Below are positions 1 through 7,054 of a stretch of 7,252 nucleotides of DNA, one piece after another. Where the stretch lies: contig QMTN01000017.1 of assembly GCA_003651105.1 (NCBI GenBank), positions 1 to 7,252 on the forward strand. The letters are read 5' to 3'. A program made the position numbers and the translations under genes. The notes under the pieces were generated by a model, which made no database searches, was not told where the DNA came from, and worked only from the letters and a program-made list of their open reading frames with translations. The stretch comes from Thermoplasmata archaeon. GTDB lineage: Archaea; Thermoplasmatota; E2; DHVEG-1; B18-G2. How positions within the stretch are numbered: position 1 is the stretch's first letter; each line of letters opens with the position of its first letter.

Positions 1-750
1 GAGCCAACCTATCAACCCTCCAACCAGAACGAAGGAAGCTATCCTCGGCCCAATGATCCATCCCACTGCAAGTAGGGCTGGTGATGTTGCAAGTCCTCCA
101 TACATCCATCCTTCTCTTTCAACGCCATGGATAGAGTACTTCCCTATGCCCATGACCCCTTCCAGCATTCCCTTGAAAGCCCTCAAGGAAACCTGACCGA
201 ACTTGTACAGACCAGCCAGTATAGCTCCAACCAGAAGCCATACCGCGCTGACCCCAGATCCTCTTCCCCTTGCCTTTTTCCCTCCGACCGTCGTCGTGAG
301 CACAGCAGCAACAGCCACTCCTTCAGGGAAGGGTAGATCCGTTTTTACTATGAGAGCCCTCCTCAATGGAACCATCCAGAGAACTCCAAGGACACCTCCT
401 ATGACAGCTATAAGAAAGGTTTCCCAGAAATGGATGGTCTTCCACTCCCCCAAGATTATGAGCGCAGGAATCGTGAAGATGACGCCTGCAGCAAGCGCTT
501 CTCCAGATGCGGCTCCCATCATCGCGAGATTGACCTCGAGGATGGTTCCCTTGAAAGGTCTTAATATGGCAAATGCCATAACCGCACCAGGTATGACCGC
601 TGAAACCGTCATGCCAGCATACAGCCCTAGATAGGCATTTGCAGCGCTCAGTATGATTGATAGGAAGATACCGATCAGAAGGGCGCGAAAGGTCATCTCG
701 GGAATCGTCTGTTCCGCGGGTATAAAGGATTTGAAATCCTCTCTGCTCAT
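1..750 (-). CDS. OPT-family oligopeptide/metal-chelate transporter, N-terminal part (C-terminus beyond window)
   Basis: The reading frame starts at the ATG complementary to 748-750 and stays open for 250 codons to base 1, so the gene is truncated by the window edge, not broken. The translation is strongly hydrophobic, with likely membrane segments near residues 21-43, 46-63, 85-101, 108-128, 166-184 and 222-250. It reads as the OPT family: a Leu/Ala-rich first helix with NAYLGLYAGMT (38-48), IPGAVMAF (53-60), NLAMMGAASGEALAAG (74-89) and the PFPEG signature at 140-144. OPT proteins are large polytopic membrane proteins that import small peptides or metal-chelator complexes; the substrate cannot be told from this fragment. 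Only a weak ribosome binding site precedes the start (GGTAA), but the fold's first helix begins about 20 residues in, as expected. It lies downstream of aRF1 on the same strand but has a 65-bp gap and its own TATA box, so it is probably a separate unit. Confidence 0.88.
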   Translation of the reverse strand, partial: MSREDFKSFIPAEQTIPEMTFRALLIGIFLSIILSAANAYLGLYAGMTVSAVIPGAVMAFAILRPFKGTILEVNLAMMGAASGEALAAGVIFTIPALIILGEWKTIHFWETFLIAVIGGVLGVLWMVPLRRALIVKTDLPFPEGVAVAAVLTTTVGGKKARGRGSGVSAVWLLVGAILAGLYKFGQVSLRAFKGMLEGVMGIGKYSIHGVEREGWMYGGLATSPALLAVGWIIGPRIASFVLVGGLIGWL

Positions 751-781
751 GCTATTACCATTAATTAAATGGTTTTCTCCA

Positions 782-789
782 TTTATAAA
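782..789 (-). promoter_or_regulatory. TATA box for the OPT transporter gene
   Basis: In the 65-bp AT-rich gap between the aRF1 stop and the OPT start, the minus strand reads GATTTTATAAATGG. The TTTATAAA core is centred about 35 nt before the ATG at 750. With archaeal spacing (TATA centre about 26 nt before the start site) transcription would begin near 759, giving a leader of about 9 nt. A second, less well placed candidate, CTATAAAAACC on the minus strand, lies at about 799-808. No RNA data are available, so this rests on sequence and spacing only. Confidence 0.5.
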
Positions 790-815
790 ATCATCGGTTT
801 TTATAGAAGATTCAT

Positions 816-2057
816 CTATAAATTATACCTCAGTATCCCCGCTATACCTCCAAAGGTGTTCAGGAGGGTTGCGCCTTCCTCGCTATCCTTGGATATGAGC
901 TCAACCTTGGTCCCCATCTCAAGGGCCTTCTTTGATAACTCCTCTATCACATCGATCTTCTCCTTGATGACCATGATCCCATCACATGCTCTGCATCTTC
1001 TTCCCTTTTTCTCCATCTCCTCGATCCCGGCTCTGCCGGTTGTTACCTCTTCCTCTCTCCCACAGGATTCACACCTTAACTTTACCCTGTACCTATCAAG
1101 ATCCTCAGAGAGCAAGAGGGTATCGACCGCTCCCATCTCCAATGCCCTTCTAACCTCCTCTTCTCCATACACAGCCAGGGATTTCTCTCTTTTGACTATC
1201 TCCTTCAAGAATCTCCTCATCACCCTCTTCTCCTTCGATATCTTCAGCTCATCCTTCCTTTGAGAGATTATCTCTACCAGTTCCCTGAGACCGGATTCGT
1301 CGGTGTATCCGGTATCAAAGATATCTATTATCTTCTTTTTCACCTCATAATGAAGGTAATCGCCATCGACGAAATGATACTTCGTTGGTCCTGGACCACC
1401 GACGAATATCCCCTTCAAATCCTTCTCGTTAAGAAAGATCTCGCTTATCTTCTTCCCGCATTTCTCGAACCACTCATGAGCTGCCAACTCGATCAATCTT
1501 TCGAATCTCCTCTGGCTCTGTCCCCCTCTGCCGTGCTTTCCAGGAACTCTCGATGTAAGGTAATCTATGAGCTCGATCCTTTTCCCTCTCAGCATCCCGA
1601 TGGTGCACTCCCTTCTATCTATGAGGAAGAGACCGTAAACATCCCTCTCCGCGAGTAGATCTTCCAGCGGTTGGGTGTAGAAGCTGGAGTCACACCTGTA
1701 AATGAACGACTGTATGGGAACGGGTGGCTCTATAACATAGGCAACCATCTCTGTCTCATTAGCACCTCTAATGGTATTACCAACGAAGAAGACCAGACCG
1801 TTCTCCGGTGGTCTCTTGAAGTACCTGAGCCTGCTCATTATAGATTCTATGGCAGACAGAACGTTCTTCCTGGTCGTCTTGGACTTGATATTCGTCGACT
1901 GGGAGTACTCGTTCCTGAGATAAGACATCACATCAGATATCTGCCTATTCGGTGGTATGTAGAGGGATATCAGCTCCGTGTGCTGACCTTTGCAGGATTT
2001 TATCTCTTCCAGCTTTTTCTTGAACTCGTACCTCTCAACATCGCCCAAATCCTTCAT
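816..2057 (-). CDS. prf1: Archaeal peptide chain release factor 1 (aRF1)
   Basis: A class I release factor of 413 residues, the normal archaeal length. It recognises all three stop codons in the ribosomal A site and triggers hydrolysis of peptidyl-tRNA. The N-terminal domain carries the stop-codon-reading NIKS motif at 56-59 and the YxCxxxF motif at 120-126 (YRCDSSF). The middle domain has the catalytic GGQ at 178-180 within GKHGRGGQSQRRF. The C-terminal domain, which binds the aRF3/ABCE1-type partners, contains two CxxC pairs (C329/C332 and C355/C358), a zinc-binding knuckle kept in archaeal aRF1. The start is fixed by a near-perfect Shine-Dalgarno, AGGAGGTCTT, six bases ahead of the ATG and overlapping the stop codon of the upstream nuclease gene. 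It is probably the last gene of the stomatin-NfeD-nuclease-aRF1 run. GGQ plus NIKS excludes the paralogue Pelota. All key residues are present. Confidence 0.97.
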   Translation of the reverse strand: MKDLGDVERYEFKKKLEEIKSCKGQHTELISLYIPPNRQISDVMSYLRNEYSQSTNIKSKTTRKNVLSAIESIMSRLRYFKRPPENGLVFFVGNTIRGANETEMVAYVIEPPVPIQSFIYRCDSSFYTQPLEDLLAERDVYGLFLIDRRECTIGMLRGKRIELIDYLTSRVPGKHGRGGQSQRRFERLIELAAHEWFEKCGKKISEIFLNEKDLKGIFVGGPGPTKYHFVDGDYLHYEVKKKIIDIFDTGYTDESGLRELVEIISQRKDELKISKEKRVMRRFLKEIVKREKSLAVYGEEEVRRALEMGAVDTLLLSEDLDRYRVKLRCESCGREEEVTTGRAGIEEMEKKGRRCRACDGIMVIKEKIDVIEELSKKALEMGTKVELISKDSEEGATLLNTFGGIAGILRYNL

Positions 2058-2060
2058 AAA

Positions 2061-2070
2061 AAGACCTCCT
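2061..2070 (-). promoter_or_regulatory. Strong Shine-Dalgarno site for aRF1, overlapping the aCPSF2 stop codon
   Basis: The minus strand reads AGGAGGTCTT followed by TTTATG. GGAGGT (2064-2069) lies 6 nt from the aRF1 ATG and shares bases with the TAG stop of the nuclease gene at 2069-2071. A ribosome terminating on the nuclease message therefore covers the aRF1 initiation site, which suggests coupled translation. It is the strongest ribosome binding site seen in the window. Confidence 0.85.
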
Positions 2071-3310
2071 ACAACTCGAAGACCTCGCCGTTTTCAGGCG
2101 TTATAACCTCTGCAAAATCCTTTAGATCTTCAGCAAGAGGTTTCCTGTTGTCGCTGTGGAAGAGGATTATCTTTTCAGGTGAACACCCCTTTGCAAACTC
2201 AACCAGTTCCCTGTGACCTGCGTGGGCTGAGAAATCGAAGTAGTACACCTGACACTCAACCTTCTGGCTCACTCCATAGAAATCGAGACTCCCCTTATCC
2301 AATAGTTGTCTTCCATTGGTCCCCTCGACTTGATAACCGGTTAGTAAAACCGCACTCTTCGGATCCCTTCTCAGCTTCTCCAGATACCATAAAACGGGTC
2401 CACCATCCAGCATACCACTTGTTGTAAGGATAACCTCTCCCTTCAACGCCTTCTTCCTGTTCTGGCTCGTCTTTACCAGCTTGACCTCGGATAAAGCCTT
2501 CCTGAGCTTCTTCTCAGACCTTATATAATTAGGATACCTGAGGAGGATCTTAGCTATCTTTTCTCCCATACCATCCATCCACACATCAAAACCAGCTCCG
2601 CTCAGGATCATCGCTATCTCTTGAGATCTGGATACAGCGAATGCTGGGACGATAGCTATCCCTCCTCTGCTAACCACCTCTTCTATGGTATCTATAAACT
2701 CTTTTTCCAGTTCATCCCTATCTGGATGATCCCTCCCGGAGTAGGTCCCCTCCAGGAAAAGGATATCACACTTGACCGGTTTCGTTCCAAGCAGTAATCT
2801 AGTATCCCTTGTGTTTATATCACCGCTGAAGAGGATATTCGTGGAAGAATCCTCCAACTTGTACATCAGGGAACCAGGTATGTGACCAGCGGGATAGGTT
2901 TTTAGATCGATGTCGCCGATAGATCTCTTTTCGAAGGGTTTCACCGGTATAACTCTATGGTAAGTCTCCCTGACATCGATCTTGTCATATGGATACGCAT
3001 ACCCCTCCACCTTTGCGACCTTGAGGGAATCGATGTGCAGGATATTGCTGATCTCCCTTGTCAGATCGGTTGACCATATCGAGACATCCTGCTCCTTAAC
3101 CAGATAAGGAAGCATACCGCAATGGTCCAGATGGGCATGCGTTAGTAAAGTAAGTTCGACCGGTGGGGCTGGTAGTGGATAGGAAGGTGGCTTGGTTGGA
3201 GAGATACCATAATCTAAGAGCAACCTAATATCATCTATCTCTAAGACCAGGCCCAGCTTTCCTACCTCGCTCCCTCCGCCGAGGAAGAGAGCCTTGATAC
3301 CTTCGCTCAT
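2069..3310 (-). CDS. Metallo-beta-lactamase/beta-CASP ribonuclease, aCPSF2-like
   Basis: This is a 413-residue two-domain RNA nuclease of the CPSF73/RNase J superfamily. The metallo-beta-lactamase part holds the zinc-binding signature HAHLDH at 58-63, a lone His at 143 (AGHIPGS) and Asp164 (FSGDI). The beta-CASP part supplies motif A (Glu187 in FLEGTY), motif B (His363 in SAHAGH) and motif C (His385 in LFHSD). All metal ligands are therefore intact and the enzyme should be active. It ends shortly after motif C and has no N-terminal KH domains, which fits the shorter archaeal aCPSF2 group and not the KH-containing termination factor aCPSF1. Known relatives act as endo- or 5'-3' exoribonucleases on RNA; the specific target here is unknown. 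No good Shine-Dalgarno precedes the ATG (only CAGG directly adjacent), so translation may depend on the upstream NfeD gene 28 nt away. It is followed after 11 nt by aRF1. Confidence 0.92.
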   Translation of the reverse strand: MSEGIKALFLGGGSEVGKLGLVLEIDDIRLLLDYGISPTKPPSYPLPAPPVELTLLTHAHLDHCGMLPYLVKEQDVSIWSTDLTREISNILHIDSLKVAKVEGYAYPYDKIDVRETYHRVIPVKPFEKRSIGDIDLKTYPAGHIPGSLMYKLEDSSTNILFSGDINTRDTRLLLGTKPVKCDILFLEGTYSGRDHPDRDELEKEFIDTIEEVVSRGGIAIVPAFAVSRSQEIAMILSGAGFDVWMDGMGEKIAKILLRYPNYIRSEKKLRKALSEVKLVKTSQNRKKALKGEVILTTSGMLDGGPVLWYLEKLRRDPKSAVLLTGYQVEGTNGRQLLDKGSLDFYGVSQKVECQVYYFDFSAHAGHRELVEFAKGCSPEKIILFHSDNRKPLAEDLKDFAEVITPENGEVFEL

Positions 3311-3338
3311 CCTGAAGATGGTAAATGAGAGGGGTAGA

Positions 3339-4646
3339 TTAATCTTTGCCTTCCTTGTAGATTGAAACTATGAGCAGGTTACCATCCCTCTTCTCTATTT
3401 TAACCTTTTCCCTTGCGGGTATCCTACCTTCCTTTGATCTAGCCAGCCAGTACTCGCCCTTGTACTTCACGAAGCCAGCTTTGTTTGGTGTTATCTCCTC
3501 CAAGGTCTCTGCTATCTTCCCCTCCATGATACCAACCTTCGGTTTCCTTCTGCTTACCCTGATCACCTTGTACAGGGCGAAGAGGAAGAAGGAGGCTATC
3601 AGGATGGATGGAACCAGACCGAATATAAGTAGCAGGGTCTGATAATCTATTGATATGAGCCAGTTCCTTGTTGGATAAGAGGGTATCAGGAGCAGGGAAG
3701 CTAGGATTATGCAGATTATACCACCTATGCCTATGACCCCAAATCCGGGCGTAACATGGATCTCGATGATGAGCATGATGAAGCCAACGATTATCAGGAT
3801 GATACTGAGATAGGGTATGGAGAAACCCATGCCGAATAGCGCAAGAATGATGGCTATCACTCCGAAAACCTCTGCCCCGTAGCCTGGAGATGATATCCCG
3901 AAGATGAGAGAAAAGATGCCTAGCATGAGAAGAATGGATGATATGGTTGGATCCGAGAGGATGGAGATGATATGATACTTGATCGATGGATGGTGATAAA
4001 CTATGGTTGCATTCTTGGTATGCATCACCACTCCACTGAAATTCCTTCCATCTATACCATCAAGCAGATCCCTGACATTATCCGCAACTATATCTATGAT
4101 TCCTGCCTCCAGAGCCTCCGATGCATCCAGATTCAGGTTCTCGGTAACGAATCTCTCCGCTATGCTCGAATTCCTGTGATGCATCTCCGCTAAGCTTCTC
4201 AACCTCTCCTTCAGAGCATTTATGTGCTTCGAGTCGTTAATCGGTCTGTAACCATAGGGAGTTATCTCAACGGGCTGGCAAGATCCGATAACGCTGTAGC
4301 TACTCATGGCTGCAACGTGACAACTCATCAGGATATACGTTCCAGCGGACCACGCCTTCCCTCCCCTCGGGTAAACGTAACCTATGAAGGGGATATCACT
4401 CGATGTTATGATCTCTATGATTTTTTCTGTTTCATCCAACCCTCCACCGGGAGTATTGATCCTCAGAACAATTGCGCTAGCTGATAAGGATTTTGCATGA
4501 TCTAGGGATTCCCTGATCAGCTCAACGGTAGCTTGGGTTATGGGTCCATCTATGGTTACGACCAAAACCGTATTGCTGGAAGCCTTTGACTGAGTTAAGA
4601 TCAGAAAGATCGAAAGAAATAGGAGAAGAAGGAGGGATTTCCTCAT
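3339..4646 (-). CDS. Full-length NfeD (NfeD1b-type) membrane serine protease, stomatin-operon partner
   Basis: A 435-residue protein with the three-part NfeD build. Residues 1 to about 22 form a signal peptide (MRKSLLLLLFLSIF start). Residues about 25-200 form a ClpP/SppA-like protease domain outside the membrane. Four or five membrane helices lie at about 234-360. The C-terminal soluble OB-fold NfeD domain spans about 368-435. The catalytic dyad is visible by comparison with the Pyrococcus horikoshii stomatin protease PH1510: nucleophile Ser100 in AWSAGTYI and general base Lys140 in SKHINALKERLRSLA, whose spacing to the following SLA matches my recollection of that protein. NTPGGG at 64-69 is the oxyanion-side glycine loop. 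Family members cleave the C-terminal hydrophobic part of partner stomatins. The start overlaps the stomatin stop as ATGA, which makes co-translation very likely; no clear separate Shine-Dalgarno is needed or seen. Cys109 and Cys123 are both on the extracytoplasmic side. Confidence 0.93.
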   Translation of the reverse strand: MRKSLLLLLFLSIFLILTQSKASSNTVLVVTIDGPITQATVELIRESLDHAKSLSASAIVLRINTPGGGLDETEKIIEIITSSDIPFIGYVYPRGGKAWSAGTYILMSCHVAAMSSYSVIGSCQPVEITPYGYRPINDSKHINALKERLRSLAEMHHRNSSIAERFVTENLNLDASEALEAGIIDIVADNVRDLLDGIDGRNFSGVVMHTKNATIVYHHPSIKYHIISILSDPTISSILLMLGIFSLIFGISSPGYGAEVFGVIAIILALFGMGFSIPYLSIILIIVGFIMLIIEIHVTPGFGVIGIGGIICIILASLLLIPSYPTRNWLISIDYQTLLLIFGLVPSILIASFFLFALYKVIRVSRRKPKVGIMEGKIAETLEEITPNKAGFVKYKGEYWLARSKEGRIPAREKVKIEKRDGNLLIVSIYKEGKD

Positions 4647-5407
4647 TTCTTCTTCTTGAGCATCGCCTCTACCAGTCCGGTAACCGTTCCGAGTTCTCCA
4701 GATGGAACAACTATGAGGTTCTTCTCTCTGGCTATCTCAGCTAGAGTCTGCAACTCCCTTAACCTAAGGGCTGCGGGAACCTTCTCATAGAACTTCGCAG
4801 CTTCTGCCATCCTCTTCGATGCTTGGTATTCTCCTTCCGCCATGATTATCCTGGATCTCCTCTCCCTCTCAGCCTCAGCCTGCTTTGCTAGAGCCCTCAG
4901 CATCTGCTCTGGAATAACAACATCTCTTATTGTAACTCTCGTGACCTTTATCCCCCATGCATCGGTTCCGGCATCCAGTATAGATTGGATTCGCTTGTTG
5001 AGCTCTTCCCTGTTCTGCAGAAGATAATCCAGCTCCACCTCTCCAAGAACATCCCTCAGGGTTGTCTGAGCCAGTAGGTCTGTTGCGGCATCGTATCTCT
5101 GAACCTGCACGACCGCCTTATCTGGGTCGACGATCCGATAATAAACGACAGCATCGACATCTATGGTTACATTATCCTTGGTGACGACCCTCTGCTTCGG
5201 AACATCCCTGACCCTCTCCCTCAGATCTATCTTGATTACCTGATCGATTACGGGTATCACGAAAACCAGGCCCGGACCTTTTACTCCGAGGAGCCTACCT
5301 AGTCTGAAGACGACGATCCTCTGATACTCTGGAAGTATCTTTATCGCCGATGCCAGCAGGATCAGGAGAAACAATACAACTATCGCCAGTATCGCTATCC
5401 ACGGCAT
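4643..5407 (-). CDS. Stomatin/prohibitin-family (SPFH) membrane protein
   Basis: A 254-residue slipin-type stomatin. An N-terminal membrane anchor covers residues 3-24. The SPFH domain follows (about 25-175, with EYQRIVVFRLGR at 27-38, GPGLVFVIP at 44-52 and TKDNVTIDVDAVVYYR at 76-91). Next come a charged, Ala/Glu/Arg-rich coiled-coil stretch (about 172-225) and a short mildly hydrophobic tail ending in four lysines. Such proteins oligomerise into ring or cage scaffolds in membrane microdomains and work with NfeD proteases. Here the NfeD gene overlaps its stop codon by 4 nt, the classic archaeal pairing. The start is supported by GGTGAT (5411-5416), which matches the archaeal anti-Shine-Dalgarno, just before the ATG, and by the hydrophobic anchor starting at once. 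The tail NLIVVPSG (230-237) is shorter and less hydrophobic than the cleavage region known from P. horikoshii. Confidence 0.95.
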   Translation of the reverse strand: MPWIAILAIVVLFLLILLASAIKILPEYQRIVVFRLGRLLGVKGPGLVFVIPVIDQVIKIDLRERVRDVPKQRVVTKDNVTIDVDAVVYYRIVDPDKAVVQVQRYDAATDLLAQTTLRDVLGEVELDYLLQNREELNKRIQSILDAGTDAWGIKVTRVTIRDVVIPEQMLRALAKQAEAERERRSRIIMAEGEYQASKRMAEAAKFYEKVPAALRLRELQTLAEIAREKNLIVVPSGELGTVTGLVEAMLKKKK

Positions 5408-5410
5408 CTT

Positions 5411-5416
5411 ATCACC
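5411..5416 (-). promoter_or_regulatory. Shine-Dalgarno (GGTGAT) of the stomatin gene
   Basis: The minus strand reads GATGGTGATAAGATG. GGTGAT pairs with the ATCACC part of the archaeal 16S 3' end. Its distance to the start looks short (3 nt), but because it uses the 3' part of the full GGAGGTGAT element the effective spacing is normal. Confidence 0.6.
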
Positions 5417-5437
5417 ATCCTCGGGAAAGAGGCTGGA

Positions 5438-5446
5438 TTTTATTAA
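5438..5446 (-). promoter_or_regulatory. Predicted BRE/TATA promoter of the stomatin-NfeD-aCPSF2-aRF1 run
   Basis: In the 48-bp gap after SerRS the minus strand reads TCAAAAAGCTTAATAAAATCC. TTAATAAAA is the TATA-like core, preceded by an A-rich BRE-like stretch that abuts the SerRS stop codon. The core centre near 5442 puts initiation near 5416, leaving a leader of about 9 nt that contains the Shine-Dalgarno. No clear oligo-T terminator is seen on the minus strand in this gap, so read-through from SerRS is also possible. Confidence 0.5.
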
Positions 5447-5455
5447 GCTTTTTGA

Positions 5456-6952
5456 TCACAGGATCTTTATCCCCTCCGGAAGCTTATCCAGATATCTCCT
5501 GAAGCCTTTTGGCCAGTTCTCTGGATCTAAGCCTTTCTGAGCAAGAAATACCGCCATCCACCTCTCCAAACCTATACCCGAGCAACCGCTCCACAGCTCA
5601 CCCTTCTGAGCCTTTATATTGAATGCTTTAACATACTTATCCCCGAGGATGCTGAGATTCTGAAACTCCAGCCACTTTGAACTCTCTCTATCTCCCCTGT
5701 ATGGTAACCATGCTTCGAAGTCTATCGTTCCTATGACCCCCTCTCCATAGCCCTCCTCGATCTTGGTTTTTCCTGCTTGCTGTAAGTACCATGGAGTTAC
5801 CCAAGCCATCCGCCACTCCAGATCCAGGATCTCATTGAAGACGTGTTTGTACCTTTCTATAAGCCTTTCCCTCAACTCTATCAGCTGTTCCGGTTTACCT
5901 ATGTAAACCGGCTCTATCCTGTGAAACTCATCCACCCTTTCGATTCCATGCCTTCCCCCTGATTCATACCTACCGGATATCGCGGATCTATCGAACAACA
6001 ATAAAGGTAACCCCTCATCCGCTAGGGTCCTTCCCTTCAGAGACCAGTAGATCACCGGGCACTGGGCGTAGCATATCCCAGCCCTGGGGAGAGAAAGATT
6101 CCTCCTCAGCTCATCCTCCGGCACCTCTCTGGTTATCTTGACCAGGTCTATGAACCTCTCCCATTCCTTTACATCCCTAGATCTAGGTTCACAGACATAG
6201 TAAATCTCTCCGGGCATCCCCTCAAGATGACCGGTTTTAAGCCAGATATCGAATGGCACGATATGCGATTCTATAACCTCCTGGAAGCCAAGGGGTTTCA
6301 GAACCTCTTCTATGGCTATCCTCTCCATGGCTCTGAGGATCGCCGCCGCCTGGGGTCTGTAAAACCACTTTCCCTTGGTTGGACCCTGGACGAGCCAACC
6401 TCTCTTCAGCATCTCTTCTGTTGGATCCCTGTTCCAGACTGGATCTTTTTCCTCAGATCTCCATATCAGCTTCCAGAACTCTCCTTTCCCCTCATAGTAT
6501 TGACTCTCAACCTTCTCCCTAACCAACCTTATCATCCTGTCAACGTAGTTCTTCCTGAGAAATTCTTCAGATGTATCTCTCAAAACCATCCTGACCTCCT
6601 TTCCCTCTATCTGAACATCCGCAAACGGGATAACTATATCATGCAAGGGCTCTCTATCGAGACTGAACCTTATCTCGTAAAGGTATACATCTATACCCCT
6701 TATCCCAACCTTGTATGCCTTACCGAGCTTCCTTGATAGGACATTGCTGAAGTTGAGCAGGATATCGTGTGCCCTCCTTCTCGTTCCGGATACTATGCTG
6801 AGATCCAAGATATTCTCTTTCAGGTCCCATTCCTCTATCGAGGCCTCACTCCTCTCCATGAGCTGATGATTGAAATCGTCTATCTCCTTCGATAGGATCG
6901 CTTTATCTATGGGTCTGCTCAGTTTAAGTCTCGCCTTAAGGTGAAACCTCAT
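5456..6952 (-). CDS. serS: Type-2 (methanogenic-type) seryl-tRNA synthetase
   Basis: A 498-residue class II synthetase that charges tRNA-Ser with serine. It is clearly the rare archaeal type 2: the N-terminal tRNA-binding part (about 1-165) is an alpha/beta domain with KAYKVGIRGIDVY (78-90), not the two-helix coiled coil of the common SerRS. The catalytic core keeps the active-site zinc ligands known from the Methanosarcina barkeri enzyme: by alignment Cys298 (second Cys of CYAQC), Glu347 (HRIE) and Cys457 (SGCSG). Class II motif 2 lies around FDRSAISGRYESGGRHGIER (320-339) and motif 3 at GLERW (461-465). The C-terminus (GLDPENWPKGF ... PEGIKIL) matches the family, and the length is normal. 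There is no Shine-Dalgarno; the TATA box sits about 26 nt before the ATG, which supports this start and a leaderless mRNA. It is divergent from eL41 and upstream of the stomatin run. Confidence 0.97.
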   Translation of the reverse strand: MRFHLKARLKLSRPIDKAILSKEIDDFNHQLMERSEASIEEWDLKENILDLSIVSGTRRRAHDILLNFSNVLSRKLGKAYKVGIRGIDVYLYEIRFSLDREPLHDIVIPFADVQIEGKEVRMVLRDTSEEFLRKNYVDRMIRLVREKVESQYYEGKGEFWKLIWRSEEKDPVWNRDPTEEMLKRGWLVQGPTKGKWFYRPQAAAILRAMERIAIEEVLKPLGFQEVIESHIVPFDIWLKTGHLEGMPGEIYYVCEPRSRDVKEWERFIDLVKITREVPEDELRRNLSLPRAGICYAQCPVIYWSLKGRTLADEGLPLLLFDRSAISGRYESGGRHGIERVDEFHRIEPVYIGKPEQLIELRERLIERYKHVFNEILDLEWRMAWVTPWYLQQAGKTKIEEGYGEGVIGTIDFEAWLPYRGDRESSKWLEFQNLSILGDKYVKAFNIKAQKGELWSGCSGIGLERWMAVFLAQKGLDPENWPKGFRRYLDKLPEGIKIL

Positions 6953-6973
6953 GGGATATCGTAAGGGGAAGAG

Positions 6974-6982
6974 ATATATTAA
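6974..6982 (-). promoter_or_regulatory. TATA box of serS, placed for a leaderless transcript
   Basis: The minus strand reads ACTATTAATATATCTCTTCC. TTAATATAT is centred about 26 nt from the SerRS ATG (6952), the usual archaeal TATA-to-start distance, so the mRNA would begin at or near the A of ATG. The 20 bases before the ATG contain no Shine-Dalgarno, which agrees with leaderless initiation. Confidence 0.65.
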
Positions 6983-7011
6983 TAGTTACCCAGCAATAGA
7001 TACCCTAAAAG

Positions 7012-7018
7012 TTATTAT
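7012..7018 (+). promoter_or_regulatory. TATA box for the eL41-tRNA-Trp unit
   Basis: The plus strand reads CTAAAAGTTATTATAGGG: an A-rich BRE-like element followed by the AT-rich core TTATTATA. The core is centred near 7015, predicting a start near 7041 and a leader of about 14 nt that still contains the eL41 ribosome binding site. The core is about 30 bp from the divergent serS TATA box, so the two units share a compact control region. Confidence 0.5.
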
Positions 7019-7044
7019 AGGGATTGTTGTTTAAGGTTGATAGA

Positions 7045-7049
7045 GAGGT
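7045..7049 (+). promoter_or_regulatory. Shine-Dalgarno (GAGGT) deciding the eL41 start
   Basis: GAGGT is followed after 5 nt (TATAG) by ATG at 7055. This supports the 34-codon reading over a shorter start at the internal Met14 codon (7094), which has only AGAGAGGC close upstream. Confidence 0.65.
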
Positions 7050-7054
7050 ATAGG

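Noticed and set aside
203..634. Plus-strand open frame of 143 codons
   Set aside because: It lies opposite the OPT transporter; its translation is Pro/Thr/Ser-rich low-complexity, while the minus strand gives a coherent multi-helix family protein.
769..1263. Plus-strand open frame of 164 codons, very Ser/Leu-rich
   Set aside because: It is antisense to the aRF1 C-terminal domain; the Ser/Leu bias reflects reversed Glu/Lys/Arg codons.
1671..2216. Plus-strand open frame of 181 codons across the aRF1/aCPSF2 junction
   Set aside because: It is antisense to two well-supported genes, crosses their boundary and shows no recognisable domain.
2069..3310. Identification as aCPSF1, the archaeal transcription termination nuclease
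   Set aside because: No N-terminal KH domains are present; the lactamase fold starts within the first ten residues, so the shorter aCPSF2 group fits better.
3334..3341. Possible TATA element (GATTAATC) for the aCPSF2 gene
   Set aside because: The distance to the ATG (about 28 nt) is right, but the sequence is a poor TATA match and it overlaps the NfeD stop codon; not strong enough to call.
5408..5455. Transcription terminator after SerRS
   Set aside because: The only homopolymer run is A-rich on the coding strand, and no T-run follows the stop; it reads better as a BRE/TATA promoter.
6227..6736. Plus-strand open frame of 169 codons
   Set aside because: It is a mirror of the SerRS coding sequence with no ribosome binding site and no family features.
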